Part shown: in pieces, positions 53,543-63,365 of the stretch
Layout of the letters: the number at the start of each line of letters is the position of its first letter
How positions within the stretch are numbered: position 1 is the first letter of the stretch
Source: Eubacterium sp.
Lineage (GTDB): Bacteria; Bacillota; Clostridia; Lachnospirales; Lachnospiraceae
Direction: 5' to 3'
Assembly: GCA_017433825.1 (NCBI GenBank)
Contig: JAFRGL010000008.1
Coordinates: forward strand, 1-64,000
DNA length: 64,000 nucleotides
Program-made: the position numbers and the translations under genes
The notes under the pieces: generated by a model
What the model was told of the DNA's origin: nothing
Seen by the model: the letters and a program-made list of their open reading frames with translations, nothing else
Database searches by the model: none

Positions 53543-54181
53543 TTACTGTCCTCTTTTCTCGTCCATCACGTACAGGAGCGCGTTGACGATGCAGGCAGCC
53601 ACGTTGCTGCCGCCCTTGCGGCCCCTGGCGATGATGCAGGGAATGTCGGTTTCCATGATGAGCTCCTTGGAGACCACCACGTTGACGAAGCCCACCGGCA
53701 CGCCGATGATAAGCTTCGGACGGTAGCCCTCGTCGATGAGCTCCCGCAGGCGGATAAGCGCGGTGGGGGCATTGCCGATGGCGAAGATTACGTTGTCACC
53801 GAAGGAAACGCCCTTGTCCATGCTGATGCGGGCCCTGGTAACGCCCTGCTTTTTCGCTTCCGCCGCCACGTCCTCGTCGGACATGAAGCATTTCACCTCG
53901 CAGCCGAATTTGGCTGCAGATTTTTTATTGATGCCGGAATACGCCATCTGGGTATCGGTGACGATGAGCGCGCCGCCCCTTATGGCTTCCTTGGCCAGCT
54001 CCACCGCATTTTCGGAAAAATACATGGTGTCCGCATATTCGAAATCCGCGGTGGTATGGATAACCCTTTTGATAATCGGCTCCTGCGCCGGATCCAGCAC
54101 CTTGTCCCCCAGTTCCCGGGTTATGGTGGCAAAGCTTTCCTTTTCAATGTCCATCGGGGCTATATTTTCAATCTTCAGCAT
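53543..54181 (-). CDS. cbiC: Cobalt-precorrin-8 methylmutase CbiC
   Basis: A 212-residue enzyme that moves the C11 methyl to C12, forming cobyrinate. The catalytic histidine lies in VIHTTADFEY (near residue 43). IRGGALIVTDTQMAYSGI and NAPTALIRL with GVPVGFVNVVVSKE are family hallmarks, ending in ARGRKGGSNVAACIVNALL. It starts directly after the cbiP stop (TAAATG) and is the last gene of the cobalamin operon. Confidence 0.95.
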   Translation of the reverse strand: MLKIENIAPMDIEKESFATITRELGDKVLDPAQEPIIKRVIHTTADFEYADTMYFSENAVELAKEAIRGGALIVTDTQMAYSGINKKSAAKFGCEVKCFMSDEDVAAEAKKQGVTRARISMDKGVSFGDNVIFAIGNAPTALIRLRELIDEGYRPKLIIGVPVGFVNVVVSKELIMETDIPCIIARGRKGGSNVAACIVNALLYVMDEKRGQ

Positions 54182-55681
54182 TTAAACGCCCTCCTCCAGA
54201 ATTTTGTAAATCAGCGGCATGTTCATATGATCCCGCAGCGACTGCGCCAGGAGATCGTACTGCTGCTGCTTGTGTTCCTCGCCGGAAATCTTCCCTAAGG
54301 ATTCCGGATCAATGCCTTTCTTCGCTGCCAGGGCCCGGATAATGGTGCCTGCCACCTCGTCCGCGTCCAGGATGCCGTGGATGTAGCAGCCGTAGACGTT
54401 GCCGGCAGCCGCGCCGTCTGTCCTGGTGGTGCCGGTGACGGAATCGGTGACCTTCACCACCGGACTTTCGCTTTCCGTCTCGCCCATGTGGATCTCATAG
54501 CCTTCAAAGGCCTTGCCGGCAAGGCCTGCAAAAATGCCTTCCACATTTCCGAAAGTGCCATGCACCCTGGTTCTGGTCTTCTGCTGCGTGAAGACGGTGG
54601 ATACCGGGATCAGACCGATGCCGGCGATTTCCCCGCCTTCCTCCACGCCGTAGGGATCGGACAGATGCTCGCCCAGCATCTGGTAGCCGCCGCAGATGCC
54701 GAATACCGGAACGCCCGCAGCTGCGAAGCTCTTGATTCTCGCCTCCAGCCCGTTTGACCGCATCCAGAGCAGGTCCTTCATGGTGTTTTTAGTGCCCGGC
54801 AGGATAATGAGGTCCGGATTGCCCAGGCCCGCCACATTTTCCACATAGCGGACGGACACGCCGGCCACCGCCTCCAGGGAACGGAAATCCGTGAAATTCG
54901 AAAGCCTCGGCACCCGGATTACCGCGATGTCGATGAGCGCGGCTTCCTTGTTGGTCAGCCGCTCGGAAAGGCTGTCCTCGTCGTCAATATCCAGATGCAT
55001 GTACGGCACCACGCCTACCACCGGGATGTGGATCAGGTCCTCCAGCATTTTGATGCCCGGGGTCAGGATGGATTCGTCCCCGCGGAATTTGTTGATGACC
55101 ACGCCCTTTACCAGCGCGCGTTCATCCGGATCCAGCAGTTCCACCGTACCGTACAGCTGGGCAAATACGCCGCCCCTGTCGATGTCTCCCACCAGGAGAA
55201 CCGGGGATTTCGCGTTCTTTGCCATGCCCATGTTGACGAAAACGTCGTCATTTTTCAGGTTGATTTCCGCCGGGGAGCCCGCGCCTTCGATGACGATCAC
55301 GTCATTTGCGGCGGAAAGTGTATTGTAGGCCTTCATCACGTCCGGCAGGAGGCTTTTCTTCATGGCGAAATATTCCACCGCGGACATCTGTCCCCTGACC
55401 TCACCGTTTACGATTACCTGTGAGCCGGTATCGTTCGTGGGCTTTAAAAGTATCGGGTTCATCAGCACGGAGGGCTCGATACCGGCCGCTTCCGCCTGCA
55501 CCACCTGGGCCCGGCCCATTTCCAGGCCTTCCTTTGTGATAAATGAATTCAGCGCCATATTCTGGCCTTTAAAAGGCGCGACGGTATAGCCGTCCTGCCG
55601 GAAAACACGGCAGAGTCCCGCGGCAATAATGCTCTTGCCCGCGTTGGACATCGTTCCCTGTACCATTATGGATTTGGCCAT
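54182..55681 (-). CDS. cbiP: Cobyric acid synthase CbiP/CobQ
   Basis: A 499-residue amidotransferase that amidates side chains b, d, e and g of adenosylcobyrinate diamide. The N-terminal ATPase domain begins [20 protein letters not shown] with [10 protein letters not shown]. The C-terminal glutaminase-like domain has [10 protein letters not shown] with the catalytic cysteine and a histidine in YIHGILD. It is separated from cbiA by three bases. Confidence 0.96.
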   Translation of the reverse strand: MAKSIMVQGTMSNAGKSIIAAGLCRVFRQDGYTVAPFKGQNMALNSFITKEGLEMGRAQVVQAEAAGIEPSVLMNPILLKPTNDTGSQVIVNGEVRGQMSAVEYFAMKKSLLPDVMKAYNTLSAANDVIVIEGAGSPAEINLKNDDVFVNMGMAKNAKSPVLLVGDIDRGGVFAQLYGTVELLDPDERALVKGVVINKFRGDESILTPGIKMLEDLIHIPVVGVVPYMHLDIDDEDSLSERLTNKEAALIDIAVIRVPRLSNFTDFRSLEAVAGVSVRYVENVAGLGNPDLIILPGTKNTMKDLLWMRSNGLEARIKSFAAAGVPVFGICGGYQMLGEHLSDPYGVEEGGEIAGIGLIPVSTVFTQQKTRTRVHGTFGNVEGIFAGLAGKAFEGYEIHMGETESESPVVKVTDSVTGTTRTDGAAAGNVYGCYIHGILDADEVAGTIIRALAAKKGIDPESLGKISGEEHKQQQYDLLAQSLRDHMNMPLIYKILEEGV

Positions 55682-55684
55682 TTT

Positions 55685-57037
55685 CTACTCCTTTTCTGCG
55701 CAGAGGCGCAGGAACCGTGCGATAAACGCCGGATTTGATTCGTAAAACAGATGGGGGAAGCCGGCAAGCAGCCTGCCTTCCGCATTTTCACAGTGCCAGG
55801 AGCGTTTCCCGTCCGGTTTTTCCGCCAGGCAGGCTTCCCCGCACTGTCCGCTTTCATAATAATGGAATTCATGCGCCCGGATGCTTTCACCGGTTTTCAG
55901 GATGTCCGTATCCTTCTGCGCGGTCAGCGTAATGTACCCGAATCGGGAAAGCTTCTTCGTCCGCCAGGCTTTGGCCGGCAGGATGCCGCACATGGGATAA
56001 AAGTTTCCGTCCATGTCCTCCAGTTCCTCATGCAGGTACATGAAGCCGCCGCACTCCGCCAGGGTGGGAAGGCCGTTTCTTACGGCTTCCGCCACGGAAG
56101 CGCGCATGGAGACATTTTCCGCCAGTGTTTTCGCATAGAGTTCGGGATAACCGCCGCACAGCAGAAGCCCGTCGATATTCTCCGGCAGCTTTTCGTCATG
56201 AATCGGTGAGAAATATACGATCTTCGCGCCAAGTCTTTCCATCAGGGCAATATTGTCCTTGTATAGGAAGCAGAAGGCTTCGTCTTTGGATACCGCAACA
56301 GTCACGTCCGCGCCTTCCGGAAGCTCTTCTTCCACCGGCTCGGGAAGCTCCTCCGCGTCCTGCGCCAGCTTAATCAGCCGGTCGATATCCACCGTTTTTT
56401 CCAGCAGTGCGGCCAGTTTCTTAAGCCTGACGGAGAGGTCGTCGATTTCCCCGGGCGTTACCAGGCCCAGGTGCCGGCTTTCGATGACCATTTCATCGGC
56501 TTTCGGCACGTAGCCTAAGGGAATCACCCCCAGTTTCTCCACTTCCGGCGCCAGGCTTTCAAAAATCCGTTCCGCCATCTGGTTGAAGATGACGCCTTTG
56601 ATGCCGGAATCCGGCAGGAATTCCAGGAAGCCTTTCAAGGAGGCCACGGCGGAAAGGCTCTGGCCTCTCGCGTTTACGATTAATACCGCCGGCGCTTTTA
56701 TGGTTTTCGCCACGTGCCAGGAGGAGCCTTCGGCCGATGCGGCCGACTGCCCGTCATAAAAGCCCATCACGCCTTCGATGACCGAGATATCCGCGCCTTC
56801 GGAATTGCGGCCGAACAGCTTAAGGAGCCGGTCCTCGCCGGCAAAAAACAAATCCAGATTGGCGGAGGGCACGCCGATGACCTTCTCGTGGAACATGGGG
56901 TCAATATAGTCCGGCCCGCATTTAAACGACGATACGGCAAGTCCGCGGTCATGCAGCGCCTGCAGGATGCCGCAGGTAATCATGGTTTTGCCGCTTCCGG
57001 AGGCCGGCGCGGCGAAAAGCACACGGGGTCTTTTCAT
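55685..57037 (-). CDS. cbiA: Cobyrinate a,c-diamide synthase CbiA
   Basis: A 450-residue glutamine-dependent enzyme amidating the a and c side chains. The P-loop is APASGSGKTMITCGI, the substrate region KCGPDYIDPMFH, and the GATase domain has LAECGGFMYLHEEL with the catalytic cysteine and a late histidine in IRAHEFHYYESG. It overlaps or abuts its neighbours, as in the rest of the operon. Confidence 0.96.
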   Translation of the reverse strand: MKRPRVLFAAPASGSGKTMITCGILQALHDRGLAVSSFKCGPDYIDPMFHEKVIGVPSANLDLFFAGEDRLLKLFGRNSEGADISVIEGVMGFYDGQSAASAEGSSWHVAKTIKAPAVLIVNARGQSLSAVASLKGFLEFLPDSGIKGVIFNQMAERIFESLAPEVEKLGVIPLGYVPKADEMVIESRHLGLVTPGEIDDLSVRLKKLAALLEKTVDIDRLIKLAQDAEELPEPVEEELPEGADVTVAVSKDEAFCFLYKDNIALMERLGAKIVYFSPIHDEKLPENIDGLLLCGGYPELYAKTLAENVSMRASVAEAVRNGLPTLAECGGFMYLHEELEDMDGNFYPMCGILPAKAWRTKKLSRFGYITLTAQKDTDILKTGESIRAHEFHYYESGQCGEACLAEKPDGKRSWHCENAEGRLLAGFPHLFYESNPAFIARFLRLCAEKE

Positions 57038-57038
57038 A

Positions 57039-59015
57039 TCATTTCCCTCCTGTGCAGGAAATAATGAACACCGGGTTGATGGCGGTCATCAGATGATATC
57101 TGCCCAGTTTCCGGCCCCTGGCCGCAGACAGCTGGACGATATCCGGATCGCTTACCGGCAGTTCTATTAAGACATCCACCGCCTCGGCAATGGTTTCCGC
57201 GGTGACCGCGTTTAAGACAATGCGCGCGGCCGGGTTTTTGACAAGGGCGGCTTCCAGAATCTGCCGCAGGTTGCCTGAGCTTCCGCCCACGAACACGTGC
57301 GTAGGCGCAGGAAGGCTTTCCAGGGCTTCCGGGGCCTTGCCGCAGACCACCGTGACGTTGGTAATGCCCAGGTGACGCATGTTGTCTTTAATCAAATCGC
57401 AGCCGGCTTCCTTCTGCTCCACGGCGTAGACATGGCCGTCTTCGCTTAAGCCTGCCATTTCCAGGGTTACGCTTCCGGTGCCCGCACCGACGTCCCAGCA
57501 GACGGCATTCTTCGTAAGCTCCAGCTTCGCGATGGTCACCGCACGGATTTCCTGCTTGGTCATGGGCACTTCCGCCCTTAAGAAAGCTTCGTCCGGCAGC
57601 CCGAAGGGCAGGGTAAAGCCCTCCGCGTCCGGGTTTTCCGCGCACAGCACCGCAAGGGAATCAAATTCCCGGCCGGCCAGCTCTTCCGCCGTGCCGCAGG
57701 TAATCCTTTCCGTATCATAGGAGAGGTTCTCGCCCACGGTAACCTGCACATTTCCGAGGCCGTTTTCTGCCAGGGCAGACAGGAAATCCTTTACCTTGAT
57801 GTCCCCGCCGGTTAAGGCGAATACTTTTTTATTTCTTTTAATTTTCGCAACAAAATTGCAGCTTCTGCCGTGGGTGCTGATAAGGAGCCCGTCGTCCCAG
57901 GACTTCCCGCACCTGCTGCAGAAATAAATAATGGAGGAAATGCCGGGAAGCACCTCCGGCTTCAAATCCGCGATTAACGGAAGCAGCGTCTTCGTGCCGC
58001 TGTAGAAGCCCGTATCGCCGGACATGGCCACCACGATTCTTTCACAGTCCGCCTTCCTGATAATGTCCTCGATATCCTTTGCCGCTATGGCATACGCGGA
58101 GGGCTTTCCGTACCGGGACAGGCTTTCCACCAGGCGCTTTGCACCGACGATAAGCTCCGCGTTCCGGCATGCTTCGTCCGCTTCGAAGGTCAGTGTGCCG
58201 ATGCTTCCCATGCCGCAGCCGATGATGGTCACCTGCTTTTCCGCAGCCTTTTCCAGGCCGAAACGCTCACCCAGAAGCCGGCAGCAATCCGCGGCGCTGA
58301 CGCCCTCTTCCGCTTCCTGCGGCCTTCTGATGATGACCGGGATGACACCGCTTTTCCTTGCCGCGCGGATTTTCTCCGGAAAACCGCCGGCCGTGCCGGT
58401 ATCCTTGGTCACCATGTACCGCACGTTCAGCATTTTCATCATGGCGATATTGATTTCCTCGGAAAACGGTCCCTGCATGCCGATGAGGTGTTTTCCGTCA
58501 AAGCCCAGCTCCGCGGCCTTGCCGATGCCGTCGGGCAGGGGCAGGATCCGGGCATACAGCCGTGTTTTGTAATCCGTAACTGCCGTATAGGCAGGAAGCT
58601 CCTTGCTCCCGGTGGTTAAAAGGGCGGATCCCTCCACGGTATTCAGGAAGGACACGGCGCCTGCCGTATCGTCCACGAAGACAGCGTCCCTGGTATCGAT
58701 AAGGTCTTCCGTGCGCAGCACGCGCAGGTACTCCGTACTGGCATCTTTACAGACGGAATGAAGCAGCCGGGTCACCTCCGTGGCATAGGGGTGGGTTGCG
58801 TCAATCACCAGGTCCGGTTTTTCCTTCGCAAGAAGCAAGGCCATGGCTTCAGCGTCCTTCCGTCCGGAAATGACCTTGATGTTTTCCCCCTCCGTCATGG
58901 TGGCTTCGCCGTATTCCGTCGCCACGCTGACCGTCAGGTCTATGTTTTTTCCCTTGCAGAATTCCGCAACCTCTTTGCCTTCGGTGGTTCCTGCAAAAAG
59001 CAGCACTTTATTCAT
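57039..59015 (-). CDS. CbiJ-CbiE-CbiT triple fusion
   Basis: A 658-residue fusion of three successive steps of corrin synthesis. Residues 1-255 are CbiJ (cobalt-precorrin-6A reductase; LLFAGTTEGKEVAEF, VIDATHPYATEVT). Residues 260-460 are CbiE (precorrin C5 methyltransferase; VTIIGCGMGSIGTLT, VAMSGDTGFYSGTK, VLPGISSI). Residues about 483-658 are CbiT (C15 methyltransferase/decarboxylase; CWDVGAGTGSVTLEMA, HVFVGGSSGNLRQIL). CbiE-CbiT fusions (CobL-like) are common. Adding CbiJ at the N-terminus is less usual. The start overlaps the cbiH end by 8 nt. Confidence 0.94.
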   Translation of the reverse strand: MNKVLLFAGTTEGKEVAEFCKGKNIDLTVSVATEYGEATMTEGENIKVISGRKDAEAMALLLAKEKPDLVIDATHPYATEVTRLLHSVCKDASTEYLRVLRTEDLIDTRDAVFVDDTAGAVSFLNTVEGSALLTTGSKELPAYTAVTDYKTRLYARILPLPDGIGKAAELGFDGKHLIGMQGPFSEEINIAMMKMLNVRYMVTKDTGTAGGFPEKIRAARKSGVIPVIIRRPQEAEEGVSAADCCRLLGERFGLEKAAEKQVTIIGCGMGSIGTLTFEADEACRNAELIVGAKRLVESLSRYGKPSAYAIAAKDIEDIIRKADCERIVVAMSGDTGFYSGTKTLLPLIADLKPEVLPGISSIIYFCSRCGKSWDDGLLISTHGRSCNFVAKIKRNKKVFALTGGDIKVKDFLSALAENGLGNVQVTVGENLSYDTERITCGTAEELAGREFDSLAVLCAENPDAEGFTLPFGLPDEAFLRAEVPMTKQEIRAVTIAKLELTKNAVCWDVGAGTGSVTLEMAGLSEDGHVYAVEQKEAGCDLIKDNMRHLGITNVTVVCGKAPEALESLPAPTHVFVGGSSGNLRQILEAALVKNPAARIVLNAVTAETIAEAVDVLIELPVSDPDIVQLSAARGRKLGRYHLMTAINPVFIISCTGGK

Positions 59016-59739
59016 GCTTGTATCCTCTGGGTGTTACCATCTTGTTACCCAGTTTCATCGTCTGGGAATTGCCGATAAAGACGGTGGAGAACATATCCAC
59101 CGGCGTATTCCTTAATTCTCCCAGGGTAAGTACTGTGGCCTCCTGGCCTTCCCTGCCGATATTTTTTACAATACCGCAGATCGTTTCGGGAGAAATATAC
59201 TGCAGCAGGATATCGCAGGCCTTCTGCAGATAATCCTTGCGCACGTGGCTGGATGGATTGTAGAAGCACATGACGAAATCCGCCTGCGCGGCAAATGCCA
59301 GCCTTTTCTCAATCTTTTCCCAGGGTGTGAGCCAGTCGCTTAAGGAAATAACCGCGAAATCGTGCATCAGGGCCGCGCCTAAAACCGCCGCGCCGGAAAG
59401 CACGGCGGATACGCCCGGGACGGTTTCGATTTCCACGTCCGGGTATTTCACCGCCAGCTCTTCGATAAGCCCGCTCATGCCGTACACACCCGCATCGCCG
59501 GAGCAGATCATGGCCACGGTATTGCCCTCGGCCGCCTTTTCCAGCGCCAGCTCGCACCGCTCCACTTCCCTGCGCATGGGTGTGGTCAGAAATTCCTTAT
59601 CCGCAAAATGCTCTTTTACCAGGTCCACGTAGACGTTGTAACCCACGATGATGTCACAGCCCGCCAGCGCCTGCTGGGCGCGCATGGTCATATTTTCATA
59701 GCTTCCGGGGCCGATGCCCACTACAAACAGTTTACCCAA
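59008..59739 (-). CDS. cbiH: Precorrin-3B C17-methyltransferase CbiH
   Basis: A 243-residue SAM-dependent tetrapyrrole methylase that forms cobalt-precorrin-4 by ring contraction. Signatures are FVVGIGPGSYENMTMRA, IICSGDAGVYGMSG in the form MICSGDAGVYGM, VPGVSAVLSGAAVLG and FYNPSSHVRKDYL. It overlaps cbiG by 8 nt, so translation is coupled. Confidence 0.94.
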   Translation of the reverse strand: MGKLFVVGIGPGSYENMTMRAQQALAGCDIIVGYNVYVDLVKEHFADKEFLTTPMRREVERCELALEKAAEGNTVAMICSGDAGVYGMSGLIEELAVKYPDVEIETVPGVSAVLSGAAVLGAALMHDFAVISLSDWLTPWEKIEKRLAFAAQADFVMCFYNPSSHVRKDYLQKACDILLQYISPETICGIVKNIGREGQEATVLTLGELRNTPVDMFSTVFIGNSQTMKLGNKMVTPRGYKHE

Positions 59740-60766
59740 AATCTATCTCCTCCTTATATTCCGCAAGGGCAAAGGTACAGCCGTCCTCCGCCTGTTTTTT
59801 TACAATGATTTCCCCGCCGTCCGTGACAGCCGCCGCGGCCCGTTCGCAGACGGAATCCACGCCGGTCACCTGACGGACGAATCCGGACGCGGTAAATTCC
59901 CCGGGGACGGCCGACAGCTTTTCCGCGGTAAATGTCACAAAAGGCAGCCTGTATTTTTCCGAAAGCGCCAGGAGGGCAGCTTCCTCTTTTTTCAGATCTA
60001 TACTGGCGATAACCCGGAGCTCGGATACGTCAATACCTGCTTCCCGCACTTTTTTTAAGAAGAAGGCTTCCATCTCTGCCGTATCCTTGTCCTTCCGGCA
60101 GCCCAGGCCCGCCGCGTAGCGTTTCGGGATCAGCCGCAGCGTCTTCTGAAAAGGTTTTTTCGACCGGTCGGATGAAATACAGATGCCAAGAGGTGCGTCC
60201 GGGAAGTTTATTTCCGCCGGAATTTCCCCTTTTACGGGAAAATCACAGACAAAGCCCACCGGTTCACCGGAAAGCACCGCCGCGGAAATATCCTTCGCCA
60301 GCGCCATGCTTTCGATGGCCAGATGGTTCTTCTTCGCGAAAACGTCCACCGCGAATTTGCCGTGCAGGTCCGTGCCGGTGGTAAGCACCGGCACCGCGCC
60401 TGTTCCTTCGGCAATGGCCTCCGCCAGTTCATTGGCACCGCCCAGATGCCCGGACAGAATCGGCACCGCATATTTTCCCAGCTCATCCATGACGATAACC
60501 GCCGGGTCTTCCTTCTTGCTTTTCACAAAAGGCGCGATGGCCCGCACGGCGATGCCCGCCGCGCAGACAAAGATCCGGCCGTCCGCCTCCTTGAAGCCGT
60601 CTTCGGCAAAACGCACCGATCCGCCGCACAGGGGAACCGTTCCCGGCAGGCAGTACTTCGGCAGCGCATAGCAGGTGCAGTCATGACCGGCTGTGCGCAG
60701 GGCCTCCGCCGTTTTTTCTGCGGTCTGCGCCCCCTCTTTCGAATAGGAAAGCAGCCGGATAATCAC
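59732..60766 (-). CDS. cbiG: Cobalt-precorrin-5A hydrolase CbiG
   Basis: A 344-residue enzyme opening the lactone ring of cobalt-precorrin-5A. It contains the central-domain motif LSGHLGGANELAEAIA with VPVLTTGTDL, an N-terminal FVCAAGIAVRAIAPFVKSK segment, and a C-terminal domain with AAGLGCRKDKD and LRVIASIDLKKEE. The start overlaps the cbiF stop by four bases. Confidence 0.94.
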   Translation of the reverse strand: MIIRLLSYSKEGAQTAEKTAEALRTAGHDCTCYALPKYCLPGTVPLCGGSVRFAEDGFKEADGRIFVCAAGIAVRAIAPFVKSKKEDPAVIVMDELGKYAVPILSGHLGGANELAEAIAEGTGAVPVLTTGTDLHGKFAVDVFAKKNHLAIESMALAKDISAAVLSGEPVGFVCDFPVKGEIPAEINFPDAPLGICISSDRSKKPFQKTLRLIPKRYAAGLGCRKDKDTAEMEAFFLKKVREAGIDVSELRVIASIDLKKEEAALLALSEKYRLPFVTFTAEKLSAVPGEFTASGFVRQVTGVDSVCERAAAAVTDGGEIIVKKQAEDGCTFALAEYKEEIDFG

Positions 60767-61530
60767 TCTTCCACCTTCTTCGCTTCACGGTATCCGGTGG
60801 TAAAGTTCGGATTGTAAAGGTCTGACCTTCTGTAATGGCTGTGCTTCACCACATCGCCCACAATGATAAGCGCCATGCGGGTCACGTCATTTTCCTTTGC
60901 GCACTGAGCGATGGTGCCCACGGTGCAGACGTATTTGCGCTCATCCGGCCAGGTTGCCCGGTATACGATGGCAGCCGGGGTATCTTCCTCATAGCCGCCG
61001 GCCAGAAGCTCGGCCTGAAGGCCTTCCAGCAGACTGGAGCTTAAGAAAAGCACCATGGTGGTTTTATGCTGCGCAAAGCTGCGGATGCTCTCCCTGTCCG
61101 GCACCGGCGTCCTGCCGGCCATCCGGGTGATGATAACACTCTGGGAGACATCCGGAAGGGTATATTCCAGGTTCAGGGCCGATGCCGCGCCGCAGAAAGC
61201 GGAAACGCCGGGACAGTAATCATATTCAATGCCTTTTTCGTCCAGCACGTCCATCTGTTCCCGGATGGCGCCGTACAGACAGGGATCGCCGGTATGCAGC
61301 CGCACTGTCATAAGGCCCTTCGCCTCGGCGTCAAACATCACGTCCAGCACCTCTTCCAGGGTCATTTTCGCGCTGTCGTAAACCACGCAGCTGTCTTTTT
61401 TCCAGGCCAGGTGCTCCGGGTTAACCAGGGAACCGGCATAAATAATCACGTCCGCCTGCTCCAGGAAGCTTCTGCCCCTGACGGTAATCAGATCGGCAGC
61501 ACCGCTGCCCGCGCCTACAAAATGAATCAT
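60763..61530 (-). CDS. cbiF: Cobalt-precorrin-4 C11-methyltransferase CbiF
   Basis: A 255-residue SAM-dependent methylase. Signatures are IHFVGAGSGAADLITVRG, YAGSLVNPEHL, VRLHTGDPCLYGAIREQMD and CPGVSAFCGAASALNLEYTLP. It overlaps cbiL by four bases. Confidence 0.95.
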   Translation of the reverse strand: MIHFVGAGSGAADLITVRGRSFLEQADVIIYAGSLVNPEHLAWKKDSCVVYDSAKMTLEEVLDVMFDAEAKGLMTVRLHTGDPCLYGAIREQMDVLDEKGIEYDYCPGVSAFCGAASALNLEYTLPDVSQSVIITRMAGRTPVPDRESIRSFAQHKTTMVLFLSSSLLEGLQAELLAGGYEEDTPAAIVYRATWPDERKYVCTVGTIAQCAKENDVTRMALIIVGDVVKHSHYRRSDLYNPNFTTGYREAKKVEE

Positions 61531-62213
61531 TTCTTCTCCTCCTTTACCACAACGACGGAGAAATAGCTGACCTCGTCAGGTATTTCCTCCACGGAATTAT
61601 AAATATGCTGGTCTGCGCTGCCGCAGTTTTCCACCATCATCGCAGAAAGGCCGCGCTCGATAACGGCATTTTTCGTGGTGGGAATATCGTTTTTCATCAG
61701 AACCTTCGTACCGGGATAAGCCAGCGCCTTGTCCGGGTTGAACACGCCGGGAATAATGTGCAGTTCTTCCTTGTCCTGGCACAGGGACGTGTTCAGAGCC
61801 GCCGCCACGGCACAGAAGGAAGGAACGCCGGATACCAGCTCGCAGTCATAGCCTGCCGCAGCCAGCTTTTCATGCAGATAATAGTAGGTAGAAAAAACGG
61901 AGGGGTCTCCCAGTGTCAGGAAAACCACTGTTTTTCCCTCGTCCAGTACCTTTGCCAGCTTGTCTGCGCCTGCCTTGTAAGCCATTTCCCTCTTTTTCAT
62001 GTCCAGGATCATGGGCATGGAAATCTCCAGGATCTCCTTGTCGTCCAGCTCCGGCACTGCGCCGGAAGCAATGCGCAGGGCAAGGCATTTGTTCTTGTCC
62101 CTGTGGGGTACCGCAATCAGGTCAGCCTCCTTAATCAGGCGGACCGCCTTCAATGTCATAAGCTCCGGGTCGCCCGGGCCTACGCCTACACCGTACAGCT
62201 TTCCTTTCTTCAT
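61527..62213 (-). CDS. cbiL: Cobalt-precorrin-2 C20-methyltransferase CbiL
   Basis: A 228-residue SAM-dependent methylase. It opens GKLYGVGVGPGDPELMTLKA, with VVFLTLGDPSVFSTYYYLHE and LVSGVPSFCAVAAALN. It is encoded three bases downstream of the cbiD stop and overlaps cbiF by four bases. Confidence 0.95.
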   Translation of the reverse strand: MKKGKLYGVGVGPGDPELMTLKAVRLIKEADLIAVPHRDKNKCLALRIASGAVPELDDKEILEISMPMILDMKKREMAYKAGADKLAKVLDEGKTVVFLTLGDPSVFSTYYYLHEKLAAAGYDCELVSGVPSFCAVAAALNTSLCQDKEELHIIPGVFNPDKALAYPGTKVLMKNDIPTTKNAVIERGLSAMMVENCGSADQHIYNSVEEIPDEVSYFSVVVVKEEKK

Positions 62214-62216
62214 GTC

Positions 62217-63365
62217 TTACCTCTCTTTCAGTTCTTCAAGCCACAGGTCTGCCGGACCGGTGGTGCATAAAATGCCGTATTCGTTGGAAAATACTACCGC
62301 CCCGAGGACGATGGCATCCTTCACCCTGTTCCGGATGTAAAAATCTATCTTCTCCGCTGCCGCGGCCATGGTCGCGGACAGCAGCTTTTTTTCGTCGAGA
62401 ATCCGCAGCATTTCATCTGTGGTCAGGCTCTCCAGGATTTCCCTGGCCGTATCGCCGTCGCAGCCGGCACGCAGCGCGCAGGCTGCCATCAGCTCCGCCC
62501 GGGCATCCGCCTCCTTCGAATGGGAGTTCATGATGCCGCCCGCCAGTTTGATGAATTTGCCCACATGGCCCACCAGCAGCACTTCCGTAAAGCCTGCCGC
62601 CGCGGCCATGTCCAGGGAAAGGCCGATGTAGTTGGAGCATTTCACCAGTTCGCTGTCTTTGATATCCGCCAGGGAACGGATGAAATCCTCCCCGTAATTG
62701 CCGGGGGTAATAATCAGCCTTTCAAGGCCCAGAGCCTTTTTCTGCTTAATCTCCAGGTCAATGCAGTCGGTCAGTGCCGCTTCGCTCATGGGCTCCACAA
62801 TCCCGCTGGTGCCCAGAACGGAGATGCCGCCTACGATGCCCAGCCTGGGATTGAATGTTTTCTTTGCCAGCTCCACCCCCGCAGGGATGGAAATAATCAC
62901 CTTGACGCCTTCTGCCTGGCCGCAGTCGGAGAAGCTTTCCTCCGCGGCGTCTTTTATCATCTGCAGGGGGACCGGGTTAATGGCCGCCTCGCCTATTTTC
63001 TGTTTCAGTCCCGGCTTGGTCACCCGGCCTACGCCGATGCCGCCGTCCACCGTAATGCCGGGAATTTCCGACCAGGAGGCCTCGGCGTACACCAGGACGC
63101 CGTTGGTTACGTCCGGGTCGTCGCCGGAGTATTTCCGGATGGCGCAGACCGCCTTTCCGTCTTTCATCTCCGGTTCCAGTACTTCAAGATTTAAATGAAT
63201 GCCTTTCGGCGTATCGATATCCACGGTTTCCGGCGGCGTTCCGCATGCCAGGTATTTTACCGCCGCTTTTGCGGCCGCCGCGGCGCAGGTGCCGGTGGTA
63301 TAGCCGAACTGCAGCTTTTTACCGTCCCTTACCGCGTAATAGTCTTCAATTCCGGATTTATGCAT
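62217..63365 (-). CDS. cbiD: Cobalt-precorrin-5B C1-methyltransferase CbiD
   Basis: A 382-residue methyltransferase specific to the anaerobic cobalamin pathway. It has the N-terminal LQFGYTTGTCAAAAAKAA, GVGRVTKPGL, SEAALTDCIDLEI and GHVGKFIKLAGGIMNSHSK. Its presence with cbiG and the lack of cobG/cobN-type genes indicate early cobalt insertion. The start overlaps the end of the cobD-like gene by 8 nt. Confidence 0.95.
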   Translation of the reverse strand: MHKSGIEDYYAVRDGKKLQFGYTTGTCAAAAAKAAVKYLACGTPPETVDIDTPKGIHLNLEVLEPEMKDGKAVCAIRKYSGDDPDVTNGVLVYAEASWSEIPGITVDGGIGVGRVTKPGLKQKIGEAAINPVPLQMIKDAAEESFSDCGQAEGVKVIISIPAGVELAKKTFNPRLGIVGGISVLGTSGIVEPMSEAALTDCIDLEIKQKKALGLERLIITPGNYGEDFIRSLADIKDSELVKCSNYIGLSLDMAAAAGFTEVLLVGHVGKFIKLAGGIMNSHSKEADARAELMAACALRAGCDGDTAREILESLTTDEMLRILDEKKLLSATMAAAAEKIDFYIRNRVKDAIVLGAVVFSNEYGILCTTGPADLWLEELKER

